DNA from: an uncultured Microbacterium sp.
GTDB lineage: Bacteria > Actinomycetota > Actinomycetes > Actinomycetales > Microbacteriaceae
NCBI GenBank assembly: GCA_913774665.1
Contig: CAJYHN010000013.1
Span: forward strand, 1 to 64,000
Length of the DNA stretch: 64,000 bases
Reading direction: 5' to 3'
In this document: positions 18,456 through 28,465 of the stretch, piece after piece
Position numbering within the stretch: the stretch's first letter is position 1
Layout of the letters: every line of letters starts with the position of its first letter
The notes under the pieces: model-generated
What the model was told of the DNA's origin: nothing
What the model saw: the letters and a program-made list of their open reading frames with translations, nothing else
Databases searched by the model: none
Translations under genes and position numbers: made by a program

Positions 18456-18926
18456 TTACTGGGACGCGAAGGGCGCAGCCTCGGGATCGGCCTGCGCGAT
18501 CGCACCGTCGCCGGAGACGGCGATGTTCTCGGGCGAGAGCAGGAACACCTTGCTCGTCACCCGCTCGATGCGTCCGTACAGCCCGAGCGAGAGTCCGCTC
18601 GCGAAGTCGATCAGGCGACGCGCGTCGGCGTCGCTCATCTGCGACAGGTTGATGATGACCGGGATTCCCTCGCGGAAGTTCTCGGCGATCGTCTGCGCGT
18701 CGCGGTACTGCTTGGGGTGCACCGTGAGGATCTCGCTCACGGGTCCGGCCGCGGGCTGACGCACCACGGCGGGACGGTGCAGGGGGGTCACCGGCGCGGC
18801 CTTCTCGAGGGGAGCAGCAGCTGCGGGCTGCTTGCGCGCGATGGGCTGCGGCGCCGTCTCCTCATAGGTCTCTTCCTCGTCGGCGAGGCCCAGGTACACC
18901 ATCGTCTTCTTGAGGGGGTTCGACAT
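18456..18926 (-). CDS. sepF: Cell division protein SepF
   Basis: Membrane anchor and organiser of FtsZ filaments; essential in Actinobacteria, which lack FtsA and ZipA. The 156-residue protein has the N-terminal amphipathic segment [19 protein letters not shown], an Ala/Pro linker with basic residues, and the C-terminal beta-sandwich core from about residue 65 ([29 protein letters not shown]) that dimerises and binds the FtsZ tail. GGAGGATG precedes the ATG. FtsZ, its partner, is two genes upstream. Confidence 0.96.
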   Translation of the reverse strand: MSNPLKKTMVYLGLADEEETYEETAPQPIARKQPAAAAPLEKAAPVTPLHRPAVVRQPAAGPVSEILTVHPKQYRDAQTIAENFREGIPVIINLSQMSDADARRLIDFASGLSLGLYGRIERVTSKVFLLSPENIAVSGDGAIAQADPEAAPFASQ

Positions 18927-18957
18927 CGCATCCTCCGTTCGCTCGTCTGGTCCGAGG

Positions 18958-19644
18958 CTAGTCGCGCGGGGGCCTCGGGCCCGTGATTGCGGAGCCGATC
19001 CGCAGGTGTGTCGCGCCCATTGCGATCGCCTCGGGGAAATCGCCGGTCATGCCCGCCGAGATCCACCGCGCGTCGGGGACGACGGAGCGCACCGCGTCCG
19101 CGCACCGGTGCAGTCGCTCGAACGCGCGAGCGGGTTCTTCGTCGAGCGGGGCCACGGCCATCACCCCGCGCAGCCGCAGGGTCGACAGCCCCGCCACGTG
19201 GGCGGCCAGTTCTTCGACGGCCTCGGGGGCGACTCCCCCGCGACCGGGGTCGTCGGTGAGGTTCACCTGCACGAGCACGTCGAGGAGGTCGCCCTCGGCG
19301 CCTGCGGCATGCAGTGCGTCGGCGATGCGGGATCGGTCGACCGAGTGGACGGCATCCGCTCCCGCTCGCACCGCGCGCGCCTTGTTGGTCTGGGCCTGGC
19401 CGATGAAGTGCCAGGTCAGATCCGGGATGCCGTCGAGCTCCGCGCGTTTGGCGGTGAGCTCCTGCTGCCGGTTCTCGCCCACGTGCCGGACTCCCAGCGC
19501 ATGCAGATCGGTGACGAGGGATGCCGGGTGGAACTTCGTGACCACGATGCGGGTGATGTCGCCGGGGTCGCGGTTCGCGGCGCGGGCGGCGTCTCGGATG
19601 CGCTCGTCGACGGCGGCGAGTCGCTCGGCAAGGGCGGTGTCCAT
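18958..19644 (-). CDS. YggS family pyridoxal-phosphate homeostasis protein
   Basis: A 228-residue single-domain PLP-binding protein (YggS/PLPBP/YlmE family) that buffers pyridoxal phosphate and has no known catalytic activity. The PLP-lysine region [13 protein letters not shown] is near residue 36, and [11 protein letters not shown] and [12 protein letters not shown] are family signatures. It lies between ftsZ and sepF as in most Actinobacteria. A clear GAAGGAGC ribosome site precedes the ATG. The pgeF/ylmD gene often found here is absent. Confidence 0.93.
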   Translation of the reverse strand: MDTALAERLAAVDERIRDAARAANRDPGDITRIVVTKFHPASLVTDLHALGVRHVGENRQQELTAKRAELDGIPDLTWHFIGQAQTNKARAVRAGADAVHSVDRSRIADALHAAGAEGDLLDVLVQVNLTDDPGRGGVAPEAVEELAAHVAGLSTLRLRGVMAVAPLDEEPARAFERLHRCADAVRSVVPDARWISAGMTGDFPEAIAMGATHLRIGSAITGPRPPRD

Positions 19645-19709
19645 GCTGCTCCTTCGACGACGAGAGCGGGCCCGGTGGACACCGGACCCGCTCGTCGTAC
19701 CGTTGGTTC

Positions 19710-20897
19710 TTACTTCAGGAAGTCGGGCACGTCGAGGTCGTCGTCGGCGTAGCCGCCGTCGTACGAGGACTCGGGCACGCGAGCCGTGACGGGCGCCGGC
19801 TCGGGTCGACGCTCGGGAGCGCGCTCGGTCGCCGCCTTCTGCTCCTCGGCCGCGTCGAGGTCGCGGGCGACGTCGTCGGCGGGGATGACGGGCACGACCG
19901 GCGCCGAGACCGGACGCTGGGCGCCGACCGCGTCGATGCGCAACGAGGGCTCTCCCCCGTCGAAGCCGGCGGCGATGACGGTGACCCGCACCTCGTCGCC
20001 GAGCGTGTCGTCGATGACCGTTCCGAAGATGATGTTGGCCTCGGGGTGCGCGGCCTCCTTCACCAGCTGGGCGGCGTCGTTGATCTCGAAGATGCCGAGG
20101 TTCGACCCGCCCTGGATCGACAGCAGCACGCCGTGCGCACCCTCGATCGAGGCCTCGAGGAGCGGGGACTCGACGGCGAGCTCGGCGGCCTTGATCGCGC
20201 GGTCCGCTCCACGGGACGAGCCGATGCCCATGAGCGCCGAGCCGGCGCCCTGCATGACCGACTTGACGTCGGCGAAGTCGAGGTTGATGAGACCGGGGGT
20301 CGTGATGAGGTCGGTGATGCCCTGGACACCGGCGAGCAGCACCTGGTCGGCCGTGGCGAACGCCTCGATCATCGAGATCCCGCGGTCGCTGATCTCGAGC
20401 AGGCGGTCGTTCGGGACGACGATGAGGGTGTCGACCTCTTCCTTCAGGCGCTGCACCCCGCCCTCGGCCTGGCTCTGGCGACGACGACCCTCGAACGAGA
20501 AGGGCTTGGTGACGACACCGATGGTCAAGGCGCCGATCGACTTGGCGATCTTGGCGACGACGGGAGCACCGCCGGTGCCGGTTCCGCCGCCCTCTCCCGC
20601 GGTGACGAAGACCATGTCGGCACCGCGCAGGGCCTCTTCGATCTCTTCGGCGTGATCCTCGGCGGCGCGTCGGCCGACCTCGGGGTCGGCGCCGGCGCCG
20701 AGGCCGCGGGTGAGCTCACGACCGACGTCGAGCTTGACGTCGGCGTCGCTCATCAGCAGCGCCTGAGCGTCGGTGTTGATCGCGATGAACTCCACGCCGC
20801 GAAGGCCGAGCTCGATCATGCGGTTGACGGCGTTGACGCCGCCCCCGCCCACACCGACGACCTTGATCACGGCGAGGTAGTTCTGGTTGTGGCTCAT
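19710..20897 (-). CDS. ftsZ: Cell division protein FtsZ
   Basis: Tubulin-like GTPase that forms the Z ring. The 395-residue protein has the GTP-binding tubulin signature GGGTGTG at residues 103-109, the T7 loop with [11 protein letters not shown] near 205, and the conserved C-terminal tail DLDVPDFLK that binds SepF. A Pro/Glu/Arg-rich linker (about 320-380) joins body and tail. It has a GGAGGC ribosome site. The 150-bp upstream gap holds two adjacent palindromes and separates it from ftsQ, so ftsZ probably has its own promoter. Confidence 0.98.
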   Translation of the reverse strand: MSHNQNYLAVIKVVGVGGGGVNAVNRMIELGLRGVEFIAINTDAQALLMSDADVKLDVGRELTRGLGAGADPEVGRRAAEDHAEEIEEALRGADMVFVTAGEGGGTGTGGAPVVAKIAKSIGALTIGVVTKPFSFEGRRRQSQAEGGVQRLKEEVDTLIVVPNDRLLEISDRGISMIEAFATADQVLLAGVQGITDLITTPGLINLDFADVKSVMQGAGSALMGIGSSRGADRAIKAAELAVESPLLEASIEGAHGVLLSIQGGSNLGIFEINDAAQLVKEAAHPEANIIFGTVIDDTLGDEVRVTVIAAGFDGGEPSLRIDAVGAQRPVSAPVVPVIPADDVARDLDAAEEQKAATERAPERRPEPAPVTARVPESSYDGGYADDDLDVPDFLK

Positions 20898-20927
20898 GCC
20901 GGCCTCCGTTTGTCCCCGAACCCGAAA

Positions 20928-20974
20928 CTTTAAACCTCATGTTGAGGGTTAAAGAATTGCCCGGTATGCAATTC
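20928..20974. promoter_or_regulatory. Two adjacent palindromes upstream of ftsZ
   Basis: The first has 12-bp arms CTTTAAACCTCA (20928-20939) and TGAGGGTTAAAG (20943-20954), matching at 11 of 12 positions around TGT. The second has perfect 7-bp arms GAATTGC (20954-20960) and GCAATTC (20968-20974) around a 7-bp spacer. They begin 31 bp before the ftsZ start and share one base. They could be operators (an FtsR homologue is encoded at 52.5 kb) or leader structure. Confidence 0.6.
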
Positions 20975-21048
20975 CTTAGCTCGAAGGTAGGCGGCGGATC
21001 CGACCCCGCCCGCCCGACACGCGGCGTGTTGGATTATCGCCTCGGAGA

Positions 21049-21981
21049 TCAGCGGACGACGCCGGCCTCGGGCGAGGTCACGTCGTATTCCTTGGCGCGG
21101 TCGGGAGGGCTCTTCTGCATCAGGCGATCGAGCACCACGGCCTTCTCGGCCGAGCGGTCGGCGCTCCCCCACACGACCTTCGACCCCGACGCCCCGAGCG
21201 TCAGCGTCACATCGTCGGGCGTCGAGGCCGACACGGCCGTCACCTGCGCCCGCACCGCATCCGGCAGAGAGCGCACCACGCGACCCGTGGCGCGGAAGGC
21301 CGCCGAATCCGTTCCGCCGGCGATGTCGAGCACGGGCTGACCGGCCGGGGCGTCGGGCGTCGTCGACAGCGCCACGCCGGCGGCATCCACCACCGTGAAA
21401 CCCGCCGCGGACTGGATCGCGCCGATGGGGGTCCGCTCGACGATGCGCACCACGAGGTCGTGGGGCGGGCGCGCCTCGAGGGTGTACGACTCCACCAGCG
21501 GGAAGCGCACGAGCGCCGCCTTCACCGCGCTGTCGTCGACCATCGCGAGCGGGACGCCGACCTGGTCGCCCAGCGCGGCGGACACCGCCGCCGGGTCGAG
21601 CTGCGAGGTGCCGATCACGTCGATCTTCTCGACCGCGAAGAGCGGGCTGTACGCCGCGCCCGCCGTACCGAGGCCCATGACGAGGAACGCCGAGATCACA
21701 CCGATCCAGATGTTGCGACGACGCCGCTGGCGCACCGTGAAGCGGCGCACCTCCGCGGAGAGCGCCCGCCGCCGGGCCCGCGAGGCCCGCCACACCTCGC
21801 GCAGCCCCGCTCCCCCGGCATCCGGATCATCCGCGGAGAAGCCGCCGTCGACCGGGCGCTCGCGTGCGTCGACCGCGGAGGTCTCGGCGATGGATGCCGT
21901 CCGCCGGGGCGTCGAGTCCCGAGCGACCTTCGCGCGGCGAGCGGACTCCGGCGAAGACGGCAGGGGCGACGGCCGCTCCAC
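21049..21981 (-). CDS. ftsQ: Cell division protein FtsQ (POTRA/FtsQ type)
   Basis: Bitopic divisome protein linking early and late division factors. The 310-residue protein has a long basic cytoplasmic N-terminus (about 110 residues), one membrane helix (NIWIGVISAFLVMGLGTAGAAY), a POTRA domain beginning FAVEKIDVIGTSQLDPAAV and the FtsQ/DivIB beta domain to the C-terminus. GTG 21981 lies 2 bp after the murC stop and is preferred over upstream starts inside murC. Confidence 0.92.
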   Translation of the reverse strand: MERPSPLPSSPESARRAKVARDSTPRRTASIAETSAVDARERPVDGGFSADDPDAGGAGLREVWRASRARRRALSAEVRRFTVRQRRRRNIWIGVISAFLVMGLGTAGAAYSPLFAVEKIDVIGTSQLDPAAVSAALGDQVGVPLAMVDDSAVKAALVRFPLVESYTLEARPPHDLVVRIVERTPIGAIQSAAGFTVVDAAGVALSTTPDAPAGQPVLDIAGGTDSAAFRATGRVVRSLPDAVRAQVTAVSASTPDDVTLTLGASGSKVVWGSADRSAEKAVVLDRLMQKSPPDRAKEYDVTSPEAGVVR

Positions 21982-21983
21982 GG

Positions 21984-23390
21984 TCAGACCGCCGCGGCCT
22001 CGGTGCGGGCCAGCGCCTCGAGCACCTGGGGGATGATCTGGTAGACGTTGCCGCACCCGAGAGTGATGACGTAGTCGCCCGGTCGGGCGATCCGGGCCGT
22101 GTAGTCGGCCGCCGCCTGCCAGTCGGGGACGTAGTGCACGTGGGCGGGATCGGCGAACGCGCCGCTGACGAGCTCCCCGGTGACCCCGGGCACCGGGTCT
22201 TCGCGCGCGCCGTAGACGTCGAGCATGACCGTGTGGTCGGCGTGCGACTCGAGCACCTCGGCGAACTCGCGGTACATCTCCTGCGTGCGCGAGTACGTGT
22301 GGGGCTGCTGGATCGCGATGATGCGCCCCTCGCCCACGACCGTTCGCGCCGCGGACAGCGCCGCGGCGACCTCGGTCGGGTGGTGCGCGTAGTCGTCGTA
22401 CACGCTGACGCCCTGCTGCACGCCGTGCAGCTCGAAGCGGCGGACCGTGCCGCCGAAGCCCTCGACCGCGCGCGCCGCCGCGGACAGTGAGTGCCCCAGC
22501 ACGCGCAGCACCGCGACCGCGCCGGCGGCGTTGACCGCGTTGTGGGCGCCGGGGACCCGCAGCTGGACCTCGACGGTCTCACCGTCGGCCGAGAGGGCGA
22601 AGGCGACGGGTCCGTCGGTGCGGATCTCGCTGAGGCGGACGTCGGCCGCGGCGTCCTCGCCGAACGTGACGACGTTCGCGTGGGTGATGCGCTCGCGCAC
22701 GGAACGCGCGCCGGGGTCGTCGGCCGAGATCACGACGGCCTCGCGGGCGGCGTTCGCGAAGCGGGCGAAGGCCGCGTCGAAGGCGTCGCGCGAGCCGTAG
22801 TGATCGAGGTGGTCGGGATCGACGTTGGTGATCAGCGCGACCGAGGTGTCGTAGAGCTCGAACGTGCCGTCCGACTCGTCGGCCTCGATCACGACGAGGT
22901 CGTCCGAGCCGGTGCCGCTCGAGGCGCCGAGGTCGGCGATGACGCCGCCGTTGACGAATGTGGGGTCGACCTCGAGGGCGCGCAGGGCGGTCACGATCAT
23001 GCCGGTCGAGGTGGTCTTGCCGTGGGCACCCGCGACCGAGACGAGGCGACGACCGCCGATGAGCCAGTGCAGCGCCTGCGAGCGGTGGATCACGTGCAGT
23101 CCGCGCTCCTTGGCGGTGACGAACTCGGGGTTCTCCGGCCAGATCGCTCCGGTGTGGACGACCGTGTCGGCGTCGCCGAGGTGGGCGGCGTCGTGCCCGA
23201 CGTGCACGGTCGCGCCGCGGGCGGCGAGGTCGCGCAGGGCGGCACTGTCGGAACGGTCGGAGCCGGAGACCCGGATACCGCGGTCGAGGAACATGCGGGC
23301 GAGTCCGGACATGCCCGATCCCCCCACGCCGATGAAGTGCGCGGAGGTGATGGTCTCGGGGATGGGGAGGCTCAGGTCGGGTCTGATCAT
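21984..23390 (-). CDS. murC: UDP-N-acetylmuramate--L-alanine ligase
   Basis: First Mur ligase: adds L-alanine to UDP-MurNAc using ATP. The 468-residue protein has the N-terminal [11 protein letters not shown] nucleotide motif, the central P-loop [11 protein letters not shown], and the C-terminal ligase domain with [10 protein letters not shown]. The length is typical. A TAAACT -10 candidate at 23401-23406 ends 10 nt before the ATG, so an internal promoter may supplement operon readthrough from murG 67 bp upstream. Confidence 0.97.
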   Translation of the reverse strand: MIRPDLSLPIPETITSAHFIGVGGSGMSGLARMFLDRGIRVSGSDRSDSAALRDLAARGATVHVGHDAAHLGDADTVVHTGAIWPENPEFVTAKERGLHVIHRSQALHWLIGGRRLVSVAGAHGKTTSTGMIVTALRALEVDPTFVNGGVIADLGASSGTGSDDLVVIEADESDGTFELYDTSVALITNVDPDHLDHYGSRDAFDAAFARFANAAREAVVISADDPGARSVRERITHANVVTFGEDAAADVRLSEIRTDGPVAFALSADGETVEVQLRVPGAHNAVNAAGAVAVLRVLGHSLSAAARAVEGFGGTVRRFELHGVQQGVSVYDDYAHHPTEVAAALSAARTVVGEGRIIAIQQPHTYSRTQEMYREFAEVLESHADHTVMLDVYGAREDPVPGVTGELVSGAFADPAHVHYVPDWQAAADYTARIARPGDYVITLGCGNVYQIIPQVLEALARTEAAAV

Positions 23391-23400
23391 GGCGTCTGCG

Positions 23401-23406
23401 AGTTTA
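23401..23406 (-). promoter_or_regulatory. Possible murC -10 element
   Basis: TAAACT on the minus strand, 10 nt before the murC ATG, in the 67-bp gap after murG. A very short leader would result. Confidence 0.35.
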
Positions 23407-23457
23407 CGTCGCCGATCCTGCGCGTCGGCCCCGGCGCGCTGGCAGGGGTGCGGCCGG

Positions 23458-24531
23458 TCAGCGGGCGAGGGCCTCGTCGAGGAGGGCGATCACGTTCTCG
23501 GTCCCGGTCCGGATGCCGGTGCGCGCCGCCGCGTCGCGCATCGCGGCCCGCCGGTCCTCGTCGGCGAGGAGCGGGACGATCTCGGCGCGGACCCGGTCGG
23601 GCGTGAGATCGGCGTCGGCGATGAGCAGCGCGGCGCCCGCGCGGACGGCCGCGGCGGCGTTGAGGCTCTGCTCGCCGTTGCCGACCGCGTAGGGAACGTA
23701 CACGGCGGGGATGCCGAGGGCGTTGATCTCGCTGACGGTCGCGGCACCCGATCGCGACACGACGAAGTCGGCGAGAGCGAAGGCGAGGTCCATGCGATCC
23801 ACGTACCGGACGACGGCATAACCCTCGACACCCGGATCGGGCAGGTCGGAGTTCTGTCCCGTCACGTGCAGCAGCTGCCAGCCGGCGTCGAGGACGTCGC
23901 GCCAGGCCCCGCCGAACGCGGTGTTCAACCGCAGCGCGCCGAGCGACCCCCCGAACACCAGCAGCGTCGGCTTCTGAGCATCGAGCCCGAAGTGCGCGGC
24001 GGCCTCCGCACGCAGAGCGGAGGCGTCGAGCTCGACGATCTCGCGGCGAAGCGGCATCCCGACCTCTCTCGCACCGCGCAGCGGAGTGCCCTCGAAGGCC
24101 ACGCCGACGCCCGCGGCACCCCGCGCTCCGAGCACGTTCGCGAGTCCCGGCTTGGCGTTGGCCTCGTGCACCACGAAGGGCACGCGCTCGCGGCGGGCGG
24201 CGACGTAGGCGGGAGCCGCCGCGTACCCCCCGAAACCGACGACGACGTCGACCCCGCGCGAGCGGATGAGTCGGCGCACGTGCGCGACGGCGCGCAGGAA
24301 GCGCACCGGGAACGCCGCCGCGGCCCCGTTGGGACGGCGCGGGAAGGGGACCTTCGCGACGGTGAGCAGCTCGTACCCGCGCAGCGGGACGAGACGCGAC
24401 TCGAGGCCCTCTCGCGTGCCGAGCACGAGCACGTCGGCCGAGGCGTCGCGGGCGCGCAGTCCGTCGGCGACCGCGAGGAGGGGGTTCACATGCCCGGCGG
24501 TGCCGCCGCCGGCGAGGAGGTAAGTCGTCAC
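23458..24531 (-). CDS. murG: UDP-GlcNAc:undecaprenyl-PP-MurNAc-pentapeptide GlcNAc transferase
   Basis: Makes lipid II from lipid I at the cytoplasmic membrane face. The 357-residue GT28 protein has the N-terminal acceptor motif [13 protein letters not shown], the [10 protein letters not shown] segment, and the C-terminal donor-site block [26 protein letters not shown] start. It lies 49 bp after ftsW. Confidence 0.97.
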   Translation of the reverse strand: MTTYLLAGGGTAGHVNPLLAVADGLRARDASADVLVLGTREGLESRLVPLRGYELLTVAKVPFPRRPNGAAAAFPVRFLRAVAHVRRLIRSRGVDVVVGFGGYAAAPAYVAARRERVPFVVHEANAKPGLANVLGARGAAGVGVAFEGTPLRGAREVGMPLRREIVELDASALRAEAAAHFGLDAQKPTLLVFGGSLGALRLNTAFGGAWRDVLDAGWQLLHVTGQNSDLPDPGVEGYAVVRYVDRMDLAFALADFVVSRSGAATVSEINALGIPAVYVPYAVGNGEQSLNAAAAVRAGAALLIADADLTPDRVRAEIVPLLADEDRRAAMRDAAARTGIRTGTENVIALLDEALAR

Positions 24532-24580
24532 CGTTCGACCCTAACGAGGTCGGGCGGTGCTCCGTCGCCGCCCCCGGGCG

Positions 24581-25834
24581 TCAGCCGCGCGGTCGACGGG
24601 CGGATGCCGCGGCCCGCCGCGCCGCCCGCGGAGGCGTCTCGCCCGCCGCGCGACGGTCGGGAAGCGTCCGCGCGCACGACAGCAGCACACCGCACCCGAT
24701 CAGCACCGACAGCAGCGAGGTTCCGCCCTGCGACATGAACGGCAGCGGCACACCGAGGACCGGGAACACGCGAAGGACCACCGCGACGTTGATCATGGCC
24801 TGACCCACGATCCAGATGGTCACGCCGCCCGCGACGATCCGCACGAAGGGGTCGTCGGTGCGGCGGATGATGTGGAAGGCCCCGACCGCGAACAGACCGA
24901 AGAGCGCGAGGACGACGACGCAGCCGATCAGCCCCATCTCCTCCCCCACGATCGCGAAGATGTAGTCGTTGGCCGCCGCGGGGAGCCAGTCGTACTTCTC
25001 GGCCGAGTTGCCCAGGCCCACGCCGAAGATCCCGCCCGCGGCGAGCCCCCAGATGCCGTGCAACGGCTGGTAGCAGTCGCCGAGGTAGTTCGCGATGCAG
25101 TCCTGGTCGAGGAAGCTCATGATGCGGCGCATGCGGTCGGCGCTGGTGATGGCGAACAACGCGATCGCGCCGAGCGCCGCGAGGGCCGGCAGCACGAAGA
25201 TGCGCAGCTTCACCCCCGAGAAGAACAGCGCCCCGAGCAGGACGAGCACGAGGATCATCGTCGTCCCCAGGTCCTTTCCACCCATGACGGTGGCGACCAC
25301 GAGCGCGAAGACCGGAACGATCGGGATGAACACGTGTCGCCAGTCGCCCAGCAGAGTCTGCTTGCGGTACAGGACGTAGCCCAGCCACAGCGCGAGAGCG
25401 AGTTTGAGGAACTCGGCCGGCTGCGCCTGGATGCCCGCGATGCTGATCCAGTTGCGGTTGCCGTTCGCCGAGATGCCCAGCGGGGTGAATACCAGCAACT
25501 GGAACAGCGTCGCCAGCGTCAGCGCCGGCCATGCCATGCGCTTCCAGAAACGCAGCGGAGCACGGCTCAGCACGAACATCAGCGGGATGCCGATGACGGC
25601 GAAGACCGCCTGCTTGAGGACGTGGTCGAAGGGGCTCTGGGCGCCGTCGAGCGCCGAGGTGGCCGACAGCACCATGACCAGGCCGAACCCGGTGAGCAGG
25701 AGCGCCGCCGAGGTGATGAGCAGGAATTCGCTGGGCACGGGCCGGAACGCCCTGCCGAGAGAGACGCGGGCAGCGAGGCCGGCGCGCGCGGGCTCATCGG
25801 GGCTCTGCCGCGGACGAGGTGCCGTCGTGGTCAC
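24581..25834 (-). CDS. ftsW: Lipid II polymerase FtsW (SEDS family)
   Basis: SEDS glycosyltransferase that polymerises septal peptidoglycan together with its partner FtsI. The 417-residue protein has about ten membrane helices and the family blocks RAPLRFWKRMAWP, PAEFLKLALALWLGYVL, GGKDLGTTMILVLV, NYLGDCYQPLHGIWGLAAGGIFGVGLGNSAEKYDWLPAAANDYIFAIVGEE-type loop and PFMSQGGTSLL. A basic Arg/Ala-rich C-terminal tail of about 25 residues is cytoplasmic. It starts 10 bp after murD. Confidence 0.96.
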   Translation of the reverse strand: MTTTAPRPRQSPDEPARAGLAARVSLGRAFRPVPSEFLLITSAALLLTGFGLVMVLSATSALDGAQSPFDHVLKQAVFAVIGIPLMFVLSRAPLRFWKRMAWPALTLATLFQLLVFTPLGISANGNRNWISIAGIQAQPAEFLKLALALWLGYVLYRKQTLLGDWRHVFIPIVPVFALVVATVMGGKDLGTTMILVLVLLGALFFSGVKLRIFVLPALAALGAIALFAITSADRMRRIMSFLDQDCIANYLGDCYQPLHGIWGLAAGGIFGVGLGNSAEKYDWLPAAANDYIFAIVGEEMGLIGCVVVLALFGLFAVGAFHIIRRTDDPFVRIVAGGVTIWIVGQAMINVAVVLRVFPVLGVPLPFMSQGGTSLLSVLIGCGVLLSCARTLPDRRAAGETPPRAARRAAASARRPRG

Positions 25835-25844
25835 GCGAGTCCCC

Positions 25845-27362
25845 TCAGTCGTGCGGTCGAGATTCTCCGTCTCGGCCCGCGATCCACGCCCGCACCGCCT
25901 CGGCGAAGCGGTCGCCGCGGTCGGAGTAGGACGAGAACTGATCGAAGGACGCCGCCGCGGGAGCGAGGAGAACGGTGTCTCCCTCCCGGGCCACGCCCGC
26001 CGCCAGTTCGACGACCTGGGCCATGACGTCTTCAGTCTCAGCGTGGTCGACCTCGAACAGCGGCACCGCCGGGGCGTGTCGCCCGAACGCCGCCACGATC
26101 TCGTCGCGCTCGGTGCCGATCACGATCGCGGCGCGCACCGAGGTGCCCCGAGCGCGCACGAGGTCGCTCAGGTCCACGCCCTTGAGCAGACCGCCCACCA
26201 CCCAGACCGCGCCCGGGTACGCCGCGAGCGACGAGGCCGCCGCGTGCGGGTTCGTCGCCTTGGAGTCGTCGACCCAGGTGACCCCGAGGTGCGTCCCGAC
26301 GACCTGGATGCGGTGCGGGTCGAGCCGGAAGCGCTCGAGCGTGTCGTGGATGTGCGCGGGCGTCGCCCCGAGGGAGCGCGCGAGGGCCGAGGCCGCGAGG
26401 ATGTTGGCGACCATGTGGGGAGCCGCGAGGCCGCGCGGGGCGAGGTCCGCCACCGTCGTCAGCTCGAGGGCCGAGGTGGCGCGCTCCTCGAGGAAGGCCC
26501 GATCGACGAGGATGCCGTCGACCACACCGAGATCGCTCGGACCGGGGACCCCCAGGTCGAAGCCGATGGCGCGCGCGCCCTCGACGACCTCGGCGTCCTC
26601 GACCATCTCGCGTGTGGCGACGTCGGCCTTGTTGTAGACGCAGGCCACGCGCGTGCGGGCGTAGATGCCGGCCTTCGCCGCGCGGTACGCGTCCGCGCCG
26701 CCGTGCCACTCGAGGTGGTCGTCGGCGAGGTTGAGACAGACGGCCGCGTGAGGCGAGAGAGCGTCCGGTCCGGACTGCTGGTTCAAGTACCAGAGCTGGT
26801 GGCTCGACAGCTCGACGACGAACACGTCGAACCCGCCCGGGTCGCGCACGGCATCGAGGACCGGGGTGCCGATGTTGCCGACGGGGACGGCTCGCTGACC
26901 CGCCGTCATCAGCATCTCGGCGGTCAGACGCGTGGTGGTGGTCTTGCCGTTCGTGCCGGTGATGAGCACCCAGTCGGCCGGGCGCCCGTCCGAACGCACA
27001 ACCTTGTCGCGCACGCGCCAGGCGAGCTCGACGTCGCCCCACAGCGCGATGCCCCGCTCCTGCGTCCACGCGATCACGGGGTGGTGCGGGGGGAAACCGG
27101 GGGATGCCACGACCACCTCGGGCGCGAAGTCCGCCATCTCGGCGGGGACGGTCTCGAGTGGACCCTCGTGCAGGCGCACGCCCAGAACCGGAAGCAGGCG
27201 CGAGTACTCGGCATCCGCTCTCTCCGTCACGACGAGCACGTCGGCGCCGAGCTCGGCGAGGGTGTCGGCGACCGAGAAGCCGGTGACCGACAGGCCGAGG
27301 ACGACGACGCGCAGGCCCTTCCAGTCGGCGTGCCAGCTGGTCAGGGTGGAGAGGTCGGTCAT
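25845..27362 (-). CDS. murD: UDP-N-acetylmuramoylalanine--D-glutamate ligase
   Basis: Adds D-glutamate to UDP-MurNAc-L-Ala. The 505-residue protein has an N-terminal Rossmann-like UDP-binding domain (VVVLGLSVTGFSVA), the ATP P-loop GTNGKTTTTRL near residue 135, and the C-terminal domain with VDDSKATNPHAA and LLAPAAASFDQFSSYSDRGDRF. The ATG at 27362 overlaps the mraY stop by 4 bp; the much longer open frame upstream is a shadow of mraY. Confidence 0.97.
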   Translation of the reverse strand: MTDLSTLTSWHADWKGLRVVVLGLSVTGFSVADTLAELGADVLVVTERADAEYSRLLPVLGVRLHEGPLETVPAEMADFAPEVVVASPGFPPHHPVIAWTQERGIALWGDVELAWRVRDKVVRSDGRPADWVLITGTNGKTTTTRLTAEMLMTAGQRAVPVGNIGTPVLDAVRDPGGFDVFVVELSSHQLWYLNQQSGPDALSPHAAVCLNLADDHLEWHGGADAYRAAKAGIYARTRVACVYNKADVATREMVEDAEVVEGARAIGFDLGVPGPSDLGVVDGILVDRAFLEERATSALELTTVADLAPRGLAAPHMVANILAASALARSLGATPAHIHDTLERFRLDPHRIQVVGTHLGVTWVDDSKATNPHAAASSLAAYPGAVWVVGGLLKGVDLSDLVRARGTSVRAAIVIGTERDEIVAAFGRHAPAVPLFEVDHAETEDVMAQVVELAAGVAREGDTVLLAPAAASFDQFSSYSDRGDRFAEAVRAWIAGRDGESRPHD

Positions 27363-28465
27363 ACGCGGGACAGCCATTCGACGTAGAAGAATCCGATGCC
27401 CGAGACGGCGAGGAGGCCGGCGATGATCCACATGCGCACGACGATGGTGACCTCGGGCCACCCGCGCATCTCGAGGTGGTGGTGCAGGGGGCTCATGAGG
27501 AACAGACGCTTGCCGCGGGTGACCTTGAAGTAGGCCCGCTGGAGGATCACCGATCCCGAGGCGATCACGTAGACGCCGGCGATGAGGATGAGCAGGAGCT
27601 CGGTGCGGGTGAAGATCGCGAGGGCGGCGATCACCCCGCCGATCGCCATCGACCCGCAGTCGCCCATGAAGACCTTCGCCTTGGGGGCGTTCCACCAGAG
27701 GAACCCGACGAGGGCGCCGACGAACGACGCTCCCACGATGGCCAGGTCGAAGGGGTCGCGCACGGCGTAGCAGCCGGCTTGCACGGTCGGGTCGAGGACG
27801 TCGGCGCAGACCTGCTTGTTCTGCCAGAACGCCATCAGGCTGTAGGCGCCGACCACGAAGATGCCCGAGCCCGCGGCGAGGCCGTCGAGACCGTCGGCCA
27901 CGTTGACGGAGTTCGAGGTGGCCGTTCCGATCAGCGAGATCCACGCCAGGTACAGCAGCCACCCGAGGATCGGGCCGAGCGCGAAGAACGACAGCAGCTG
28001 GATGTCGCGGAACACCGAGACGTACCCCGAGGCGGCGGTCTGCCCGACGGTGTTGGGGAAGTTCAGGGCGACGATCGCGAACGGAACCGCGACGATCACC
28101 TGACCGGCGATCTTGCGCCATCCCGACAGCCCCAGGCTGCGCTGCTGGCGGATCTTCATGTAGTCGTCGATGAAGCCGACGACGCCGAAGCCGAGCATGA
28201 GCCAGAGGACGAGGAGCCCCGACACGGTCGGGGGGTTGTTCCCGGCGTACGAGCCGATGAAGTACCCGACCATGGTGCCGAGGATGAAGATCGTTCCGCC
28301 CATGGTGGGCGTGCCGCGCTTCGCCCCGTGCGAGGGGTTGTGCACGTTCTCGGGGGTGCGGATGACCTGCCCCCAGCCCCACTTCCGGAACCAGCGGAGG
28401 AAGACCGGGGTGAGGAACAGGGTGAAGGCGAGCGAGATCGCAGCCGACGTCAGAAGTGATCTCAC
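27359..28465 (-). CDS. mraY: Phospho-MurNAc-pentapeptide transferase
   Basis: Membrane enzyme that forms lipid I by transferring phospho-MurNAc-pentapeptide to undecaprenyl phosphate. The 368-residue protein has about ten membrane helices and the catalytic blocks GFIDDYMKIRQQRSLGLS (Asp-Asp), NSVNVADGLDGLAAG and FMGDCGSMAIGG, plus the HHHLE loop near residue 320. It overlaps both murF (4 bp) and murD (4 bp). Confidence 0.97.
   Translation of the reverse strand: MRSLLTSAAISLAFTLFLTPVFLRWFRKWGWGQVIRTPENVHNPSHGAKRGTPTMGGTIFILGTMVGYFIGSYAGNNPPTVSGLLVLWLMLGFGVVGFIDDYMKIRQQRSLGLSGWRKIAGQVIVAVPFAIVALNFPNTVGQTAASGYVSVFRDIQLLSFFALGPILGWLLYLAWISLIGTATSNSVNVADGLDGLAAGSGIFVVGAYSLMAFWQNKQVCADVLDPTVQAGCYAVRDPFDLAIVGASFVGALVGFLWWNAPKAKVFMGDCGSMAIGGVIAALAIFTRTELLLILIAGVYVIASGSVILQRAYFKVTRGKRLFLMSPLHHHLEMRGWPEVTIVVRMWIIAGLLAVSGIGFFYVEWLSRV

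Noticed and set aside
27363-28382. N-terminal extension of murD across mraY
   Set aside because: The upstream part is mraY read in another frame; the ATG at 27362 with ATGA overlap is the real start.
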